Part shown: positions 7,806 to 16,219 of the stretch, piece after piece
How the letters are laid out: the number at the start of each line of letters is the position of its first letter
How positions within the stretch are numbered: the stretch's first letter is position 1
Assembly (NCBI GenBank): GCA_036375695.1
Contig: DASVBU010000042.1
Location: 1-64,000, forward strand
From: ZC4RG35 sp036375695
GTDB taxonomy: Bacteria > Actinomycetota > Acidimicrobiia > Spongiisociales > ZC4RG35
Reading direction: 5' to 3'
Length of the DNA stretch: 64,000 bases
Position numbers and translations under genes: made by a program
Notes under the pieces: model-generated
What the model was told of the DNA's origin: nothing
Databases searched by the model: none
What the model saw: only the letters and a program-made list of their open reading frames with translations

Positions 7806-8234
7806 ATGGCTAGGAAGAGACTGCTGACCACCGTGAAGATCCAGCTCCCCGCGGGACAGGCCACCCCGGCCCCACCCGTGGGCACGGTGCTGGGCCCGCA
7901 CGGGGTCAACCTGATGGACTTCGTCAAGGCCTACAACGATGCGACGGCCAACCAGCGGGGCCAGATCATCCCCGCCGAGGTCTCCATCTACGAGGACCGC
8001 TCGTTCACGTTCGTCACCAAGACCCCACCGGTCGCCGGTCTGCTCCGTCAGGCCGCCCGGGTGGAGAAGGGCTCCGGTGAGCCCAACAAGGTCAAGGTGG
8101 GCACGGTGTCGCGGGCCCAGGTGCGGGAGATCGCCGAGACCAAGATGGCCGACCTCAACGCCAACGACATCGAGGCGGCGATGAGGATCGTGGAGGGCAC
8201 CGCCCGTTCGATGGGCATCACCGTCGAGGGCTGA
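7806..8234 (+). CDS. rplK: 50S ribosomal protein L11
   Basis: 142 residues, full length. VKIQLPAGQATPAPPVGTVL is the N-terminal domain that binds release factors and thiostrepton; the C-terminal domain (MADLNANDIEAAMRIVEGTA, ending SMGITVEG) binds 23S rRNA. GAGGA stands just upstream of ATG 7806, 11 nt after the nusG stop. It is separated from rplA by a 95-nt spacer with a heptad repeat and a hairpin. Confidence 0.97.
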   Translation: MARKRLLTTVKIQLPAGQATPAPPVGTVLGPHGVNLMDFVKAYNDATANQRGQIIPAEVSIYEDRSFTFVTKTPPVAGLLRQAARVEKGSGEPNKVKVGTVSRAQVREIAETKMADLNANDIEAAMRIVEGTARSMGITVEG

Positions 8235-8238
8235 TCGA

Positions 8239-8285
8239 GGTACTCAGTACCAAGTACCAGGTACGCAGCGGCCGCAGGCCGCTGC
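8239..8285. repeat. GGTACNN heptad array plus hairpin, rplK-rplA spacer
   Basis: 8239-8264 holds short TAC-centred heptads (GGTACTC, then inverted AGTACCA-type units), followed by GCAGCGGCC-GCA-GGCCGCTGC (8265-8285), a perfect hairpin. Because it lies inside the rplK-rplA operon it will be transcribed. See the findings for the repeat family. Confidence 0.75.
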
Positions 8286-8329
8286 CGTAGTGGGAGGCCG
8301 CGAGGCCGACTGGACCACAAGGAGAGACA

Positions 8330-9043
8330 ATGGCAGTAGGAAAGAAGTACCGCGAGGCATCCCAGCGGTACGACAAGGCCACCCCATATCCCGCCTCCGA
8401 GGCGCTGGAGCTGGTCAAGACGTTGGCATCCGCCAACTTCGACGAGACCATCGAGGCCGCGTTCCGGCTCGGGATCGACCCCCGCAAGGCCGATCAACTC
8501 GTCCGTGGCACCGTCGCCCTGCCCCATGGCACCGGCAAGGCGGTGCGTGTGGCCGTGTTCTGCCCGCCCGACAAGGAGCGGGAGGCGACCGAAGCCGGGG
8601 CAGACGTGGTCGGTGGCAACGAGCTGGTGGAAGCGATCCAGGGCGGTCGTGAGCTCGACTTCGACATCGCCATCGCCACTCCGGACATGATGGCCGAGGT
8701 CGGGAAGCTGGGACGCATCCTCGGTCCCCGTGGCCTGATGCCCAACCCCAAGGCAGGCACCGTCACCCAGGACGTGGGAAAGGCCGTCACCGAGTTCAAG
8801 GGCGGTCGCATCGAGTACCGCAACGATCGGTATGGCAACGTCCACGTCACGGTGGGCAAGGCGTCGTTCGAGGTCGGCCAGCTGGTGGAGAACCTGGCTG
8901 CCGTCGCCGCCGAGCTGGTGCGCGCCAAGCCGGCCGCGGCCAAGGGCCGCTATGTCCAGGGTCTCACCGTGTCCTCCACGATGGGCCCCGGAGTCAAGGT
9001 CGACGTGGGCCGGATCGAGGACCTGACCGCGCTGGCACGCTGA
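8330..9043 (+). CDS. rplA: 50S ribosomal protein L1
   Basis: 237 residues, full length. Contains the L1 signature (GRILGPRGLMPNPKAGTVT) and VRVAVFCPP in domain II. L1 binds the 23S rRNA stalk and, in many bacteria, represses its own operon. ACAAGGAGAGACA precedes ATG 8330. A strong terminator follows 19 nt after the stop, so the secE-nusG-rplKA unit ends here. Confidence 0.97.
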   Translation: MAVGKKYREASQRYDKATPYPASEALELVKTLASANFDETIEAAFRLGIDPRKADQLVRGTVALPHGTGKAVRVAVFCPPDKEREATEAGADVVGGNELVEAIQGGRELDFDIAIATPDMMAEVGKLGRILGPRGLMPNPKAGTVTQDVGKAVTEFKGGRIEYRNDRYGNVHVTVGKASFEVGQLVENLAAVAAELVRAKPAAAKGRYVQGLTVSSTMGPGVKVDVGRIEDLTALAR

Positions 9044-9061
9044 CGAGACGAGCCGTCCATG

Positions 9062-9092
9062 AGGAAGAGCCCCCGGCCAGGGGGCTCTTCCT
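9062..9092 (+). terminator. Terminator after rplA
   Basis: AGGAAGAGCCCCC (9062-9074) and GGGGGCTCTTCCT (9080-9092) form a perfect 13-bp stem with a 5-base loop. The T tract is short, as is common in actinobacteria. Confidence 0.85.
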
Positions 9093-9489
9093 TGCGACTG
9101 GGGGTCCCGGGGTTGCCGGACCGGCGCGGGAGAGGGCATCTTCGGCTGCCAGGTCCACCGTCCGCACGCGGCCGACTCTGCTCTCTGTGGACCAGGGTAG
9201 GGGCTGGTTCACCGTCGGCCTCGTGGCCCTCTGCTCTGGGTCCGGGGTGGGGGCGGTCAGGTGACCCACGCCTCACGAGACCCCCAATTGTCAACGCTTG
9301 CAAGTGTCGCGCACCCTCCCGAGGGTGTCCAGGGAAAACCTGGAAACCACCTGGGCCGGCCCGGATTTCTCTCCCGTGGAGCGGTAGCGGAACGGGGGAG
9401 TACCCCTAAGGGGGGGAGGGGGCGCGAAGCGGGACTCTCACCGATTTCTCGCATGCTCACAGGGCCGTTACCATTCCCGATGCAACTCC
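9093..9489. other. Gene-free region between rplA terminator and L10 leader
   Basis: About 400 bp without a convincing gene. It should carry the promoter of rplJL; no clear -35/-10 pair stands out (TTGTCA at 9288-9293 lacks a good -10). Around 9393-9440 there is a G-rich stretch with short inverted repeats (GAGTACCCCTAAGGGGGG). Confidence 0.4.
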
Positions 9490-9592
9490 AATACCTCCGA
9501 CCGAAGACCGCTGGCGTCACAGACCCAATGGGAGCGATCCCACCAGCGCAGGTTGGCTTCTCGAAGCCCCTCGTCTTTGGTCGAGGGGTTTG
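9490..9592 (+). promoter_or_regulatory. Ribosomal L10 leader with attenuator hairpin
   Basis: Just upstream of rplJ, GACCGAAGACCGCTGG pairs with CACCAGCG (stem CGCTGG / CCAGCG). The GACCGAAGACCGCTGG block resembles actinobacterial L10 leaders, which bind L10-(L12)4 for autoregulation. It is followed by CCCCTCG (9567-9573) and CGAGGGG (9582-9588) with TTT, a likely attenuator terminator 20 nt before the rplJ ATG. The assignment is by motif and position. Confidence 0.65.
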
Positions 9593-9611
9593 ATCGTTGT
9601 AGGAGAAGCGA

Positions 9612-10223
9612 ATGCCAAGACCCGAAAAGGTCCAAGCAGTTCAAGACATCCGAGAGAAGCTGGAGAGCGCCGAGGCGGTGTTCCTCACGGAGTACCGCGG
9701 TCTCTCGGTCAAGGAGGTGCAGGAGCTCCGCCGCGCCCTTCGCGCCAGTGGCGCCGAGTACAAGGTCGTCAAGATGACCCTGGCCCGGCGGGCGGCCGAC
9801 GACGCGGGGATCCAGGGCCTCCACGACCATCTGGTCGGCCCGACCGCGCTCGCCTTCGCCCTTCGGGATCCCGTGGCCACGGCCAAGGCCCTGAAGGACT
9901 TCTCCAAGACCGCCGAGACGCTGGTGCTCAAGGGCGGGTACCTGTCCGGTCAGATCCTCACGCCCGAGGAAGTGTCCCGGCTCGCCGAGATCGAGCCGCG
10001 TGAGGTCCTTCTCGCCAAGTTCGCCGGCGCCGCCAAGGCTCCGTTGTACGCGGCGGCCGGCATGTTCGCCTCGTTCACGCGCAACGCCGCCTCGATGTTC
10101 TCGCAACTGTTGGACAAGAAGGAGTCGGGTGAGTTCGGCCCCGGTCAGGCAGCCGACGAGGCGCCTGCCCAGGTCGACGACGAGCCCGCCGAGACCACGG
10201 CCGCTGCGGCCGAGGAGGAATGA
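9612..10223 (+). CDS. rplJ: 50S ribosomal protein L10
   Basis: 203 residues. The N-terminal globular domain includes VQDIREKLESAEAVFLTEYR and a typical KMTLARRA segment; the C-terminal helix and acidic tail (ending TTAAAAEEE) bind L7/L12 dimers to form the stalk base. The acidic tail is longer than in E. coli, usual in actinobacteria. GTAGGAGAAGCG precedes ATG 9612. rplL starts 1 nt after its stop. Confidence 0.96.
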   Translation: MPRPEKVQAVQDIREKLESAEAVFLTEYRGLSVKEVQELRRALRASGAEYKVVKMTLARRAADDAGIQGLHDHLVGPTALAFALRDPVATAKALKDFSKTAETLVLKGGYLSGQILTPEEVSRLAEIEPREVLLAKFAGAAKAPLYAAAGMFASFTRNAASMFSQLLDKKESGEFGPGQAADEAPAQVDDEPAETTAAAAEEE

Positions 10224-10224
10224 A

Positions 10225-10626
10225 ATGGCCAAGACCAAGATGACCACGGAGGAGCTGCTCTCCGTGTTCGAGGAGATGACCGTCCTCGAGCTCAAGGAGT
10301 TCCTCGATGCGTTCGAGGAGCGCTTCGAGGTGACCGCGGCCGCTCCGGTCGCAGTCGCCGCGGCTCCCGCGGCCGGTGCCGCCGGTGACGGCGCTGCCGC
10401 CGCTGCCGAGGAGAAGGACTCGTTCGACGTCGTCATCACCAACGCCGGCGCCCAGAAGATCCAGGTGATCAAGGAGGTGCGCACGCTCACCAACCTCGGT
10501 CTCAAGGAGGCCAAGGACCTGGTGGACGGCGCTCCCGCCAAGGTGCTCGAGGGTGCCGATCCCGAGGCCGCTCAGAAGGCCAAGGAGGTCCTCGAGGCCG
10601 CCGGCGCCACCGTCGAGCTGCAGTAG
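10225..10626 (+). CDS. rplL: 50S ribosomal protein L7/L12
   Basis: 133 residues: N-terminal dimerisation helix (TTEELLSVFEEMTVLELKEF), Ala-rich hinge (about 37-62), and C-terminal factor-binding domain (KIQVIKEVRTLTNLGLKEAK). It forms the flexible stalk that recruits GTPase factors. GAGGAGGAA lies just upstream, within the end of rplJ. A terminator flanked by heptad repeats follows. Confidence 0.97.
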   Translation: MAKTKMTTEELLSVFEEMTVLELKEFLDAFEERFEVTAAAPVAVAAAPAAGAAGDGAAAAAEEKDSFDVVITNAGAQKIQVIKEVRTLTNLGLKEAKDLVDGAPAKVLEGADPEAAQKAKEVLEAAGATVELQ

Positions 10627-10651
10627 GCAGCCGGGCCGAAGGCCCGTCTGC

Positions 10652-10755
10652 GGTACCGGGTACTCGGTACTTGGTACCGGGAGATTCGAAAGCCCCCGGC
10701 TACGCCGGGGGCTTTCCTTGTCCTTCCAAGTACCCGGTACCGAATACCAGGTACT
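10652..10755. repeat. Facing pair of GGTACNN heptad arrays around the rplL terminator
   Basis: Left array 10652-10681 reads GGTACCG, GGTACTC, GGTACTT, GGTACCG. Right array 10727-10755 is the same unit inverted (complement units GGTATTC, GGTACCG, GGTACTT). They flank the rplL terminator, so the transcript could form one long hairpin. Further palindromes follow at 10761-10778 (GGGGCCCGATCGGGCCCC) and 10781-10794. Confidence 0.8.
10688..10716. terminator. Bidirectional terminator between rplL and pepN
   Basis: GAAAGCCCCCGGC (10688-10700), loop TAC, GCCGGGGGCTTTC (10704-10716): a perfect 13-bp stem that works on both strands between convergent genes. Confidence 0.85.
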
Positions 10756-10846
10756 GCGAAGGGGCCCGATCGGGCCCCCTACCCGCAAGCGGGTCCCTTC
10801 CCCCACTGCGCGGGGGACATTGCGCCTGCTGGCGCAGGCGCGGAAT

Positions 10847-13387
10847 TCAGGAGAAGTACTCGGTGACGACCGGCGTCTCGCGGAGACGGAGCCGGACGTT
10901 GGTGTCCAGCTTCTCCAGGTTCTGCTGCACCGAGCGGGTGGCTTCGGGTATCGGGTGCTCGGACAGGAAAGCTCTGACCTCCGCGGCCACCTCGGGCTGG
11001 GACAGGGCGGAGATCCCCTCCACCACCCGGAGCCGGGTCATGCCGGGCATGACCTCGAGCACCTTGTCCCACCTCGACGCGGCACTGCGCCACACGGCGG
11101 GCCCGGCCTTGCCCATGAGGAGACGGGCGAAGACCCAGAAACCGTCCTGGGTGCGGATGTCCTGATCGACCACCTTGTCCATGGTGGACACCGCCAGCTC
11201 CTCCACCGGGACCCCGGCGACCGATCGCAGGTAACGGACCTGGTCGAGGGGTGTGCGGGCGTCCTGGTATGCCTTCCAGAGACGCTCGTAGGTGTCGGCG
11301 TCGGCGTATCTGGCCGTCACCGTGAGGGCAGCCGTGGTCACCTCGGGATCGATGGAGCCACCGGCGAGGAGGTCGTCGACGATCTGGCGACACCGCTCGA
11401 TGGTCTCGGTGTCATGGCCGAGCACGCCGAGAGCCGAGAGCAGCTCCCCGCGGAGCTTGCGCTGCAGGTCGCTCTCACCAGGCCGTGGCTCCCACCCCAT
11501 GCGGGCCGCGGCCGGTCCGACGAGGCTGCGGACGAACTCCTCGAAGGCGGGGCGGACCGACTCGTCGAGGGCGTGGTGCTCGATGGTCCCCAGACCGCCG
11601 ATGATCGCCGACCAGATGGCATGTTCCTTCTCCTCCCCGAACCGGGCCACCAGGTCGAGGTAGTGGGCGCTGTCGGCATGGCCCGACCGGACGAAGGCGA
11701 GGGTGTCCGAGACCAGGGTGTACCGCTCGATGTCGTCGAGGCTCCCGAGGTTGGAGATCAGCTTGTTGAAGCTGGTGTCGCAGTAGCCGGTCCGGTAGAA
11801 GCCGTGACCACCGCCGTTGCCCACGATCCAGTCGAGCTCGCCATCGAAGGTGACGACCGTCTCGAAGTCGTCGAGGACGTGCTTGCGGGTCTGCACCTCG
11901 CCACCGATCGAGTACCGCAGCTGGATGGGGACCTTCCAGAGCGTGGTGTCGGTCTCGTCCGGGGTCACCAGGTAGCGACGCTGGGTGAGCTGCACGCCAC
12001 CGTCGACCAGGCGAACCTCGATCTGGGGGAATCCCCGCTGGTAGACCCAGGTCTCCATTATCTCGGACACCGGCCACTCGGAAGCCGAGTCCAGCCCCTC
12101 CCAGAGGTCGCGTGTGACGGTGTTGGCGTATTCGTGTTCGCGCAGGTAGTTGCCCACGCCCTGGCGGAAGTTCTCCACACCGATGAACTCGTCGATCATG
12201 TGGAGGACCGCCGAGCCCTTCCCGTATGTGATCGAGTCGAACATCTGGTCGACTTCCTCGGGGGCGTTGACCTCGAACTCGATGGGACGGGTGCTCAGCA
12301 ATTGGTCGGTGGCCATGGCCCACGGGACCTCGAGGTTGGCGAAGGAGAGCCATCGCTTCCACTCGGGTCGCATGGCGTCGGTGGCCTTCATCTCCATGAA
12401 CGAGGCGAAGGCCTCGTTGAGCCAGGCGCCCTCCCACCAGGCCATCGTCACCAGGTTGCCGAACCACTGGTGGGCGATCTCGTGGCCGATGACGTCGAGG
12501 CTGTTCTGCAACTCCGCCTGGGACGCCTTTGCCTTGTCGATGACCAGGTAGGCGTCGCGGTAGGTGATCAGACCCACGTTCTCCATCGCCCCGGCGGCGA
12601 AGTCCGGGATGGCGATGTGGTCGAGCTTGTCGCCCGGGTAGGGGATCCCGTAGTAGTCGGACAGGTATTCGAAGCAGAAGACCGCGTTCTCCAGGGCGAC
12701 ATCGGTGAGGTGGAGCTTGCCCTTGGGGACGATCACGCGGATAGGGGTGCCCCGGGAGACCACAGGCTCCGTGGCCTCGAAGGGGCCGGCGATGAAGGCC
12801 AGCAGATAGGTGGACATCTTCATCGTCCTGGCGAACCGGAACTCGACCCGGCCGTTGTGCTCGATCCGCTCCAGCTCCCGGGCGTTGGAGTACGCCTCCA
12901 GGCCGGCCGGGACGATCATCGTGGTCTGGAACGTGGCCTTGAAGTCGGGCTCGTCCCAGCAGGGGAAGACCCGGCGGGCATCCGTGGCCTGGCACTGCGA
13001 GGTGGCGATGGCGTGCTCGTTGCCCTCGTCGTCGCGGTACACCGAGCGGTACAAGCCTCGTAGCTCGTTGTTGATGATCCCCGTGTAGTCGATGTCGAGC
13101 CGGTAGTCGCCGGGGCTCAGCGGCTCGTCCAGGCTGAGCGTGGCGCGCTGGAGGTCCTCGTCGTAGGCGACGCCGCTTATGGACAGCCGGCGATCACCTG
13201 CGGTGAGGGCGGCCTCCTTGATCTCTATCTGGTGGGCGTTGAGGACGATCTCCGGCGAGGACTGCTCGACCCTGAGGTCGATGCCCACGTTCCCGGTGAA
13301 GGTGAAGTTCTCGAAGTCGAGGTCGAGGGTGATGTCGTAATGCTCGGGGAGGATGTGGCGTGGCAGGCGAAATGAGCTCTGTGACAA
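10847..13387 (-). CDS. pepN: Aminopeptidase N, M1 family
   Basis: 846 residues. The exopeptidase motif GAMEN is near residue 266, and the zinc site HEIAH near 301 is followed by the second ligand in NEAFASFMEMKA. The C-terminal half is the helical ERAP1-like domain. It removes N-terminal amino acids from peptides in the cytoplasm. The start is set at TTG 13387 because AGGAGA lies 8 nt upstream and the protein then begins SQSSFRLPRHILPEHYDI, as in the family; the frame stays open far upstream but that part opposes serB. It is divergent from serB. Confidence 0.92.
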   Translation of the reverse strand: MSQSSFRLPRHILPEHYDITLDLDFENFTFTGNVGIDLRVEQSSPEIVLNAHQIEIKEAALTAGDRRLSISGVAYDEDLQRATLSLDEPLSPGDYRLDIDYTGIINNELRGLYRSVYRDDEGNEHAIATSQCQATDARRVFPCWDEPDFKATFQTTMIVPAGLEAYSNARELERIEHNGRVEFRFARTMKMSTYLLAFIAGPFEATEPVVSRGTPIRVIVPKGKLHLTDVALENAVFCFEYLSDYYGIPYPGDKLDHIAIPDFAAGAMENVGLITYRDAYLVIDKAKASQAELQNSLDVIGHEIAHQWFGNLVTMAWWEGAWLNEAFASFMEMKATDAMRPEWKRWLSFANLEVPWAMATDQLLSTRPIEFEVNAPEEVDQMFDSITYGKGSAVLHMIDEFIGVENFRQGVGNYLREHEYANTVTRDLWEGLDSASEWPVSEIMETWVYQRGFPQIEVRLVDGGVQLTQRRYLVTPDETDTTLWKVPIQLRYSIGGEVQTRKHVLDDFETVVTFDGELDWIVGNGGGHGFYRTGYCDTSFNKLISNLGSLDDIERYTLVSDTLAFVRSGHADSAHYLDLVARFGEEKEHAIWSAIIGGLGTIEHHALDESVRPAFEEFVRSLVGPAAARMGWEPRPGESDLQRKLRGELLSALGVLGHDTETIERCRQIVDDLLAGGSIDPEVTTAALTVTARYADADTYERLWKAYQDARTPLDQVRYLRSVAGVPVEELAVSTMDKVVDQDIRTQDGFWVFARLLMGKAGPAVWRSAASRWDKVLEVMPGMTRLRVVEGISALSQPEVAAEVRAFLSEHPIPEATRSVQQNLEKLDTNVRLRLRETPVVTEYFS

Positions 13388-13468
13388 GGGATTGCTCTCC
13401 TGAGATTTGTCCAGGGATGGTACCGGGCATGGGTTGTCATGGGGAAGTGCAATACCCTGGGGTCGAGC

Positions 13469-14698
13469 GTGAGAGATGACCTGAAGACCGTCCTCGTCAC
13501 CCTCCACGGGCCAGACCACGCCGGCATCGCCGCCGGGATGATGGATCTGCTCGCCGCCCAGGGGTGTGAGGTGTACGACGTCGGTCAGATCGTCATCCGC
13601 GGGCGGCTGATGTTGAACGTCCTGATCGGTGTCCCCGCAGAGAAGGCGACGGTCCGGGATCTCCTCTTCTTCGCCTGGGAGCACGGTCTCGAGGTCGACT
13701 TCGAGGTGGTGGAACCGGTCCCCACACCGCTCAAGGACCTTCGTGTCGTGACGGTGATCGCACCCAGGATCGGCCCTGAGGAGTTCGGCGCGGTGGCCTC
13801 GGCGATCGCCCGCGGCGGCGGCAACATCGAGCGCATCGTCCGTCTCTCGCGGTACCCGGTGGTCAGCTACGAGCTCACGATCTCGGGTGGGGACAAGGAC
13901 GCCATCACCCAGGATCTCGTCGAGATGGCCGCCGCCACCCCGCTCGACGTCGCCATCCAGCCCGAGGGGCTGACCCGTCGGGCGAAGCGTCTCGTGGTCA
14001 TGGACGTCGACTCGACCCTGATCCAGGAGGAGGTCATCGACCTGCTGGCCCGGGAGGCGGGTGTCGAGGAGGAGGTGTCGCGGATGACCGATTCCGCCCT
14101 CGCCGGTGAGATGGACTTCGAGGAGGCTCTGCGGAAGAGGGTGAGGATGCTGGCCGGTCTCGACGAGGGCGTGCTGCAGCGGGTCGCCGACACCATCACC
14201 CTCACCCCGGGCGCCCGCACCCTGATCCGGACGCTCAAGCGCCTCGGGATCAAGACCGCCATCGTCTCCGCGGGATTCACGCGGGTCTGCCGGATGCTCG
14301 CCGAGCGTCTCGAGATCGACTACTACCTCTCCAACACTCTGGAGATCGTCAACGGGAAGCTCACCGGCAACCTCGTTGGCGACATCGTGGACGGATCGGC
14401 CAAGGCCAGATTCGTCGAGGAGCTGGCGGCCGAGGAAGGGATCCCACTCGACCAGGTGGTGGCGATCGGCGACGGCGCAAACGACCTCGAGATGCTGCGT
14501 GTCGCCGGCCTCGGCATCGCCTTCAACGCCAAACCGATGGTGAGGGAGAAGGCGGACACCACGATCCGCGTCCCGTACCTGGACCCGATCCTCTTCCTCC
14601 TCGGCATCCAACGGGAGCAGGTCGAAGCGGCGGACGCCAGCGACGGGATCGCCGACCGGTCGACGGTGATGCCCGTGCCGGATTTGCCGCCGGCCTGA
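13469..14698 (+). CDS. serB: Phosphoserine phosphatase SerB with N-terminal ACT domains
   Basis: 409 residues from GTG 13469 (ATG 13439 is an in-frame alternative). Residues 1-170 form two ACT-like regulatory domains (LHGPDHAGIAAGMMDLL; ELTISGGDKDAI). The HAD phosphatase follows: motif I MDVDSTLIQEEVI, motif II AIVSAGF, motif IV GDGANDLEML. The last step of serine synthesis is the likely reaction; ACT domains suggest serine feedback, as in mycobacterial SerB2. GTG 13469 is preferred because the ACT domain begins a few residues later and GGGG lies upstream; neither start has a strong ribosome-binding site. Confidence 0.92.
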   Translation: MRDDLKTVLVTLHGPDHAGIAAGMMDLLAAQGCEVYDVGQIVIRGRLMLNVLIGVPAEKATVRDLLFFAWEHGLEVDFEVVEPVPTPLKDLRVVTVIAPRIGPEEFGAVASAIARGGGNIERIVRLSRYPVVSYELTISGGDKDAITQDLVEMAAATPLDVAIQPEGLTRRAKRLVVMDVDSTLIQEEVIDLLAREAGVEEEVSRMTDSALAGEMDFEEALRKRVRMLAGLDEGVLQRVADTITLTPGARTLIRTLKRLGIKTAIVSAGFTRVCRMLAERLEIDYYLSNTLEIVNGKLTGNLVGDIVDGSAKARFVEELAAEEGIPLDQVVAIGDGANDLEMLRVAGLGIAFNAKPMVREKADTTIRVPYLDPILFLLGIQREQVEAADASDGIADRSTVMPVPDLPPA

Positions 14699-14713
14699 CG
14701 TCTCGCACGGGTC

Positions 14714-14764
14714 GGTACCCCCTACCCCGGCTCCGCTGCGCCGATTCGGCGGTACCTTTCCCGG
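14714..14764. repeat. Intergenic repeat B, copy 1
   Basis: Between the convergent ends of serB and gnd. The complement reads GGGAAAGGTACCGCC and continues GCAGCGGAGCCGGGGTAGG, closely matching 30662-30711 in opposite orientation. An adjoining hairpin (CCGGCCTTGGGCCGG) is a likely gnd terminator. Confidence 0.6.
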
Positions 14765-14780
14765 CCTTGGGCCGGGGGGA

Positions 14781-16181
14781 CTAGTACCAGTCCCTGTGGA
14801 AGAACGCGCCTCGGGGGTGATCCACGCGCTCGAAGGTGTGGGCCCCGAAGTAGTCGCGTTGCGCCTGGATCAGGTTGGCGGGGAGGCGCTCCGATCGCAT
14901 CCCGTCGTAGTAGGCGAGGGCGGACGAGTACGCCGGCGCCGGGATGCCGGTCCCGGCAGCTCCCGCCACCACCCGGCGCCACGGCTGCTCCGCGGAGCGC
15001 AGGGTGTCGGCGAAGAAGGGGGCGAAGGTGAGGTCCTCGAGGGCGGGGTCGTCACGGTATGCCGCGGTGATGTCCTCGAGGAACGCCGCCCGGATGATGC
15101 AGCCGGCCCGCCACAGCGCGGCCACCGCACCGGGGTCGATGTCCCAGTCGTACTCCGCCGATGCGGCACGCAGCAACCGGAACCCCTGTGAGTAGCTGAC
15201 GATCTTGGAGGCGTAGAGGGCGGCCTCGATGTCGTCGACGGTCACACCTGTCAGTTCGCCGCCGCCCGGGAAGAGGCGGGAGGCAGCCCGGCGACGATCG
15301 GGATCGGACGAGACGATCCGCGCGTACACCGCCTCGGCGACGAGCGCCGTCGGTTGGGCCAACTCCATCGAGGCGATCACCGTCCACTTGCCGGTGCCCT
15401 TCTGCCCGGCGGCGTCGAGGATGACGTCCACCACGGGCTTCCCGTTCTCCGTGGCGGCCAGGATCTCTGCCGTGATCTCGATCAGGTACGACTTGAGGCG
15501 GCCCTCGTTCCACCGGCCGAAGACCTCGCCGATCTCCGCCGGCTCCATCCCCATGCCGCGGCGCATCAGGTCGTAGGCCTCCGCGATGACCTGCATGTCG
15601 CCGTACTCGATCCCGTTGTGGACCATCTTCACGAAGTGACCCGCCCCCTCTGGCCCCACCCAGTCGCAGCATGGGGTGCCGTCGGGGGCCAGGGCCGCGA
15701 TCGACTTGAGCATGGTGTCGACCACCGGCCAGGCGTCGGCGTCGCCGCCGAGCATCAGGGATGGTCCGTGGCGGGCGCCCTCCTCACCACCCGAGACGCC
15801 GACACCCATGAACCTGATCCCATGCTCGGCGAGGGCACGGGTGCGGCGGTTGGTGTCGGTGTACAGCGAGTTCCCACCGTCGATGACGATGTCGCCCTTT
15901 TCGAGATGAGGGAGGAGGTCGGCGATCACCGAGTCGACCGCCGGGCCGGCGGTCACCATGAGGAGGGTCACCCTGGGGGGCGTGAGGAGCCCGGCCAACT
16001 CGTCGTAGGTGCGGGCGCCCTGGATCCCGAAGGCCCGGGCTTCGTCACCGGCGAGGAACCGCTCCGTCACCTCCCAGGAACGGTTGTAGACGACGACGCG
16101 ATGTCCCTTTTCGGCGAGGTTGAGGGCGAGGTTGGCGCCCATCACACCCAGCCCAACCACGCCGATGTCGGTCTTGCTCAC
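14781..16181 (-). CDS. gnd: 6-phosphogluconate dehydrogenase (decarboxylating)
   Basis: 466 residues. The N-terminal Rossmann fold (GVVGLGVMGANLALNLAEKG) binds NADP; the substrate signature GVGVSGGEEGARHGPSLMLG and the catalytic Lys/His region (GAGHFVKMVHNGIEYGDMQ) are present, followed by the all-helical dimerisation domain. It oxidises 6-phosphogluconate to ribulose 5-phosphate, CO2 and NADPH. The GTG start has a TACCCT box (complement of 16189-16194) 7 nt upstream and no Shine-Dalgarno, so the mRNA is probably leaderless. Divergent from ppgK. Confidence 0.95.
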   Translation of the reverse strand: MSKTDIGVVGLGVMGANLALNLAEKGHRVVVYNRSWEVTERFLAGDEARAFGIQGARTYDELAGLLTPPRVTLLMVTAGPAVDSVIADLLPHLEKGDIVIDGGNSLYTDTNRRTRALAEHGIRFMGVGVSGGEEGARHGPSLMLGGDADAWPVVDTMLKSIAALAPDGTPCCDWVGPEGAGHFVKMVHNGIEYGDMQVIAEAYDLMRRGMGMEPAEIGEVFGRWNEGRLKSYLIEITAEILAATENGKPVVDVILDAAGQKGTGKWTVIASMELAQPTALVAEAVYARIVSSDPDRRRAASRLFPGGGELTGVTVDDIEAALYASKIVSYSQGFRLLRAASAEYDWDIDPGAVAALWRAGCIIRAAFLEDITAAYRDDPALEDLTFAPFFADTLRSAEQPWRRVVAGAAGTGIPAPAYSSALAYYDGMRSERLPANLIQAQRDYFGAHTFERVDHPRGAFFHRDWY

Positions 16182-16188
16182 GCCCGGC

Positions 16189-16210
16189 AGGGTATCGCCT
16201 GGCTTACCCT
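16189..16210. promoter_or_regulatory. Divergent leaderless -10 pair, gnd / ppgK
   Basis: AGGGTA (16189-16194, TACCCT on the minus strand) is 7 nt before the gnd GTG; TACCCT (16205-16210) is 9 nt before the ppgK ATG. Only 38 nt separate the two start codons, so both promoters share this gap and may be co-regulated. Confidence 0.55.
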
Positions 16211-16219
16211 GGTCCGTCG

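Noticed and set aside
10553..13063. A plus-strand open frame of more than 800 codons opposite pepN
   Set aside because: Antisense shadow of pepN, whose motifs (GAMEN, HEIAH) are intact on the other strand; composition is Gly/His/Asp-rich with no domain.
10847..14611. pepN as a 1254-residue protein with a long N-terminal extension
   Set aside because: The extra 408 residues are antisense to serB; a TTG start with AGGAGA at 13387 gives the normal family N-terminus.
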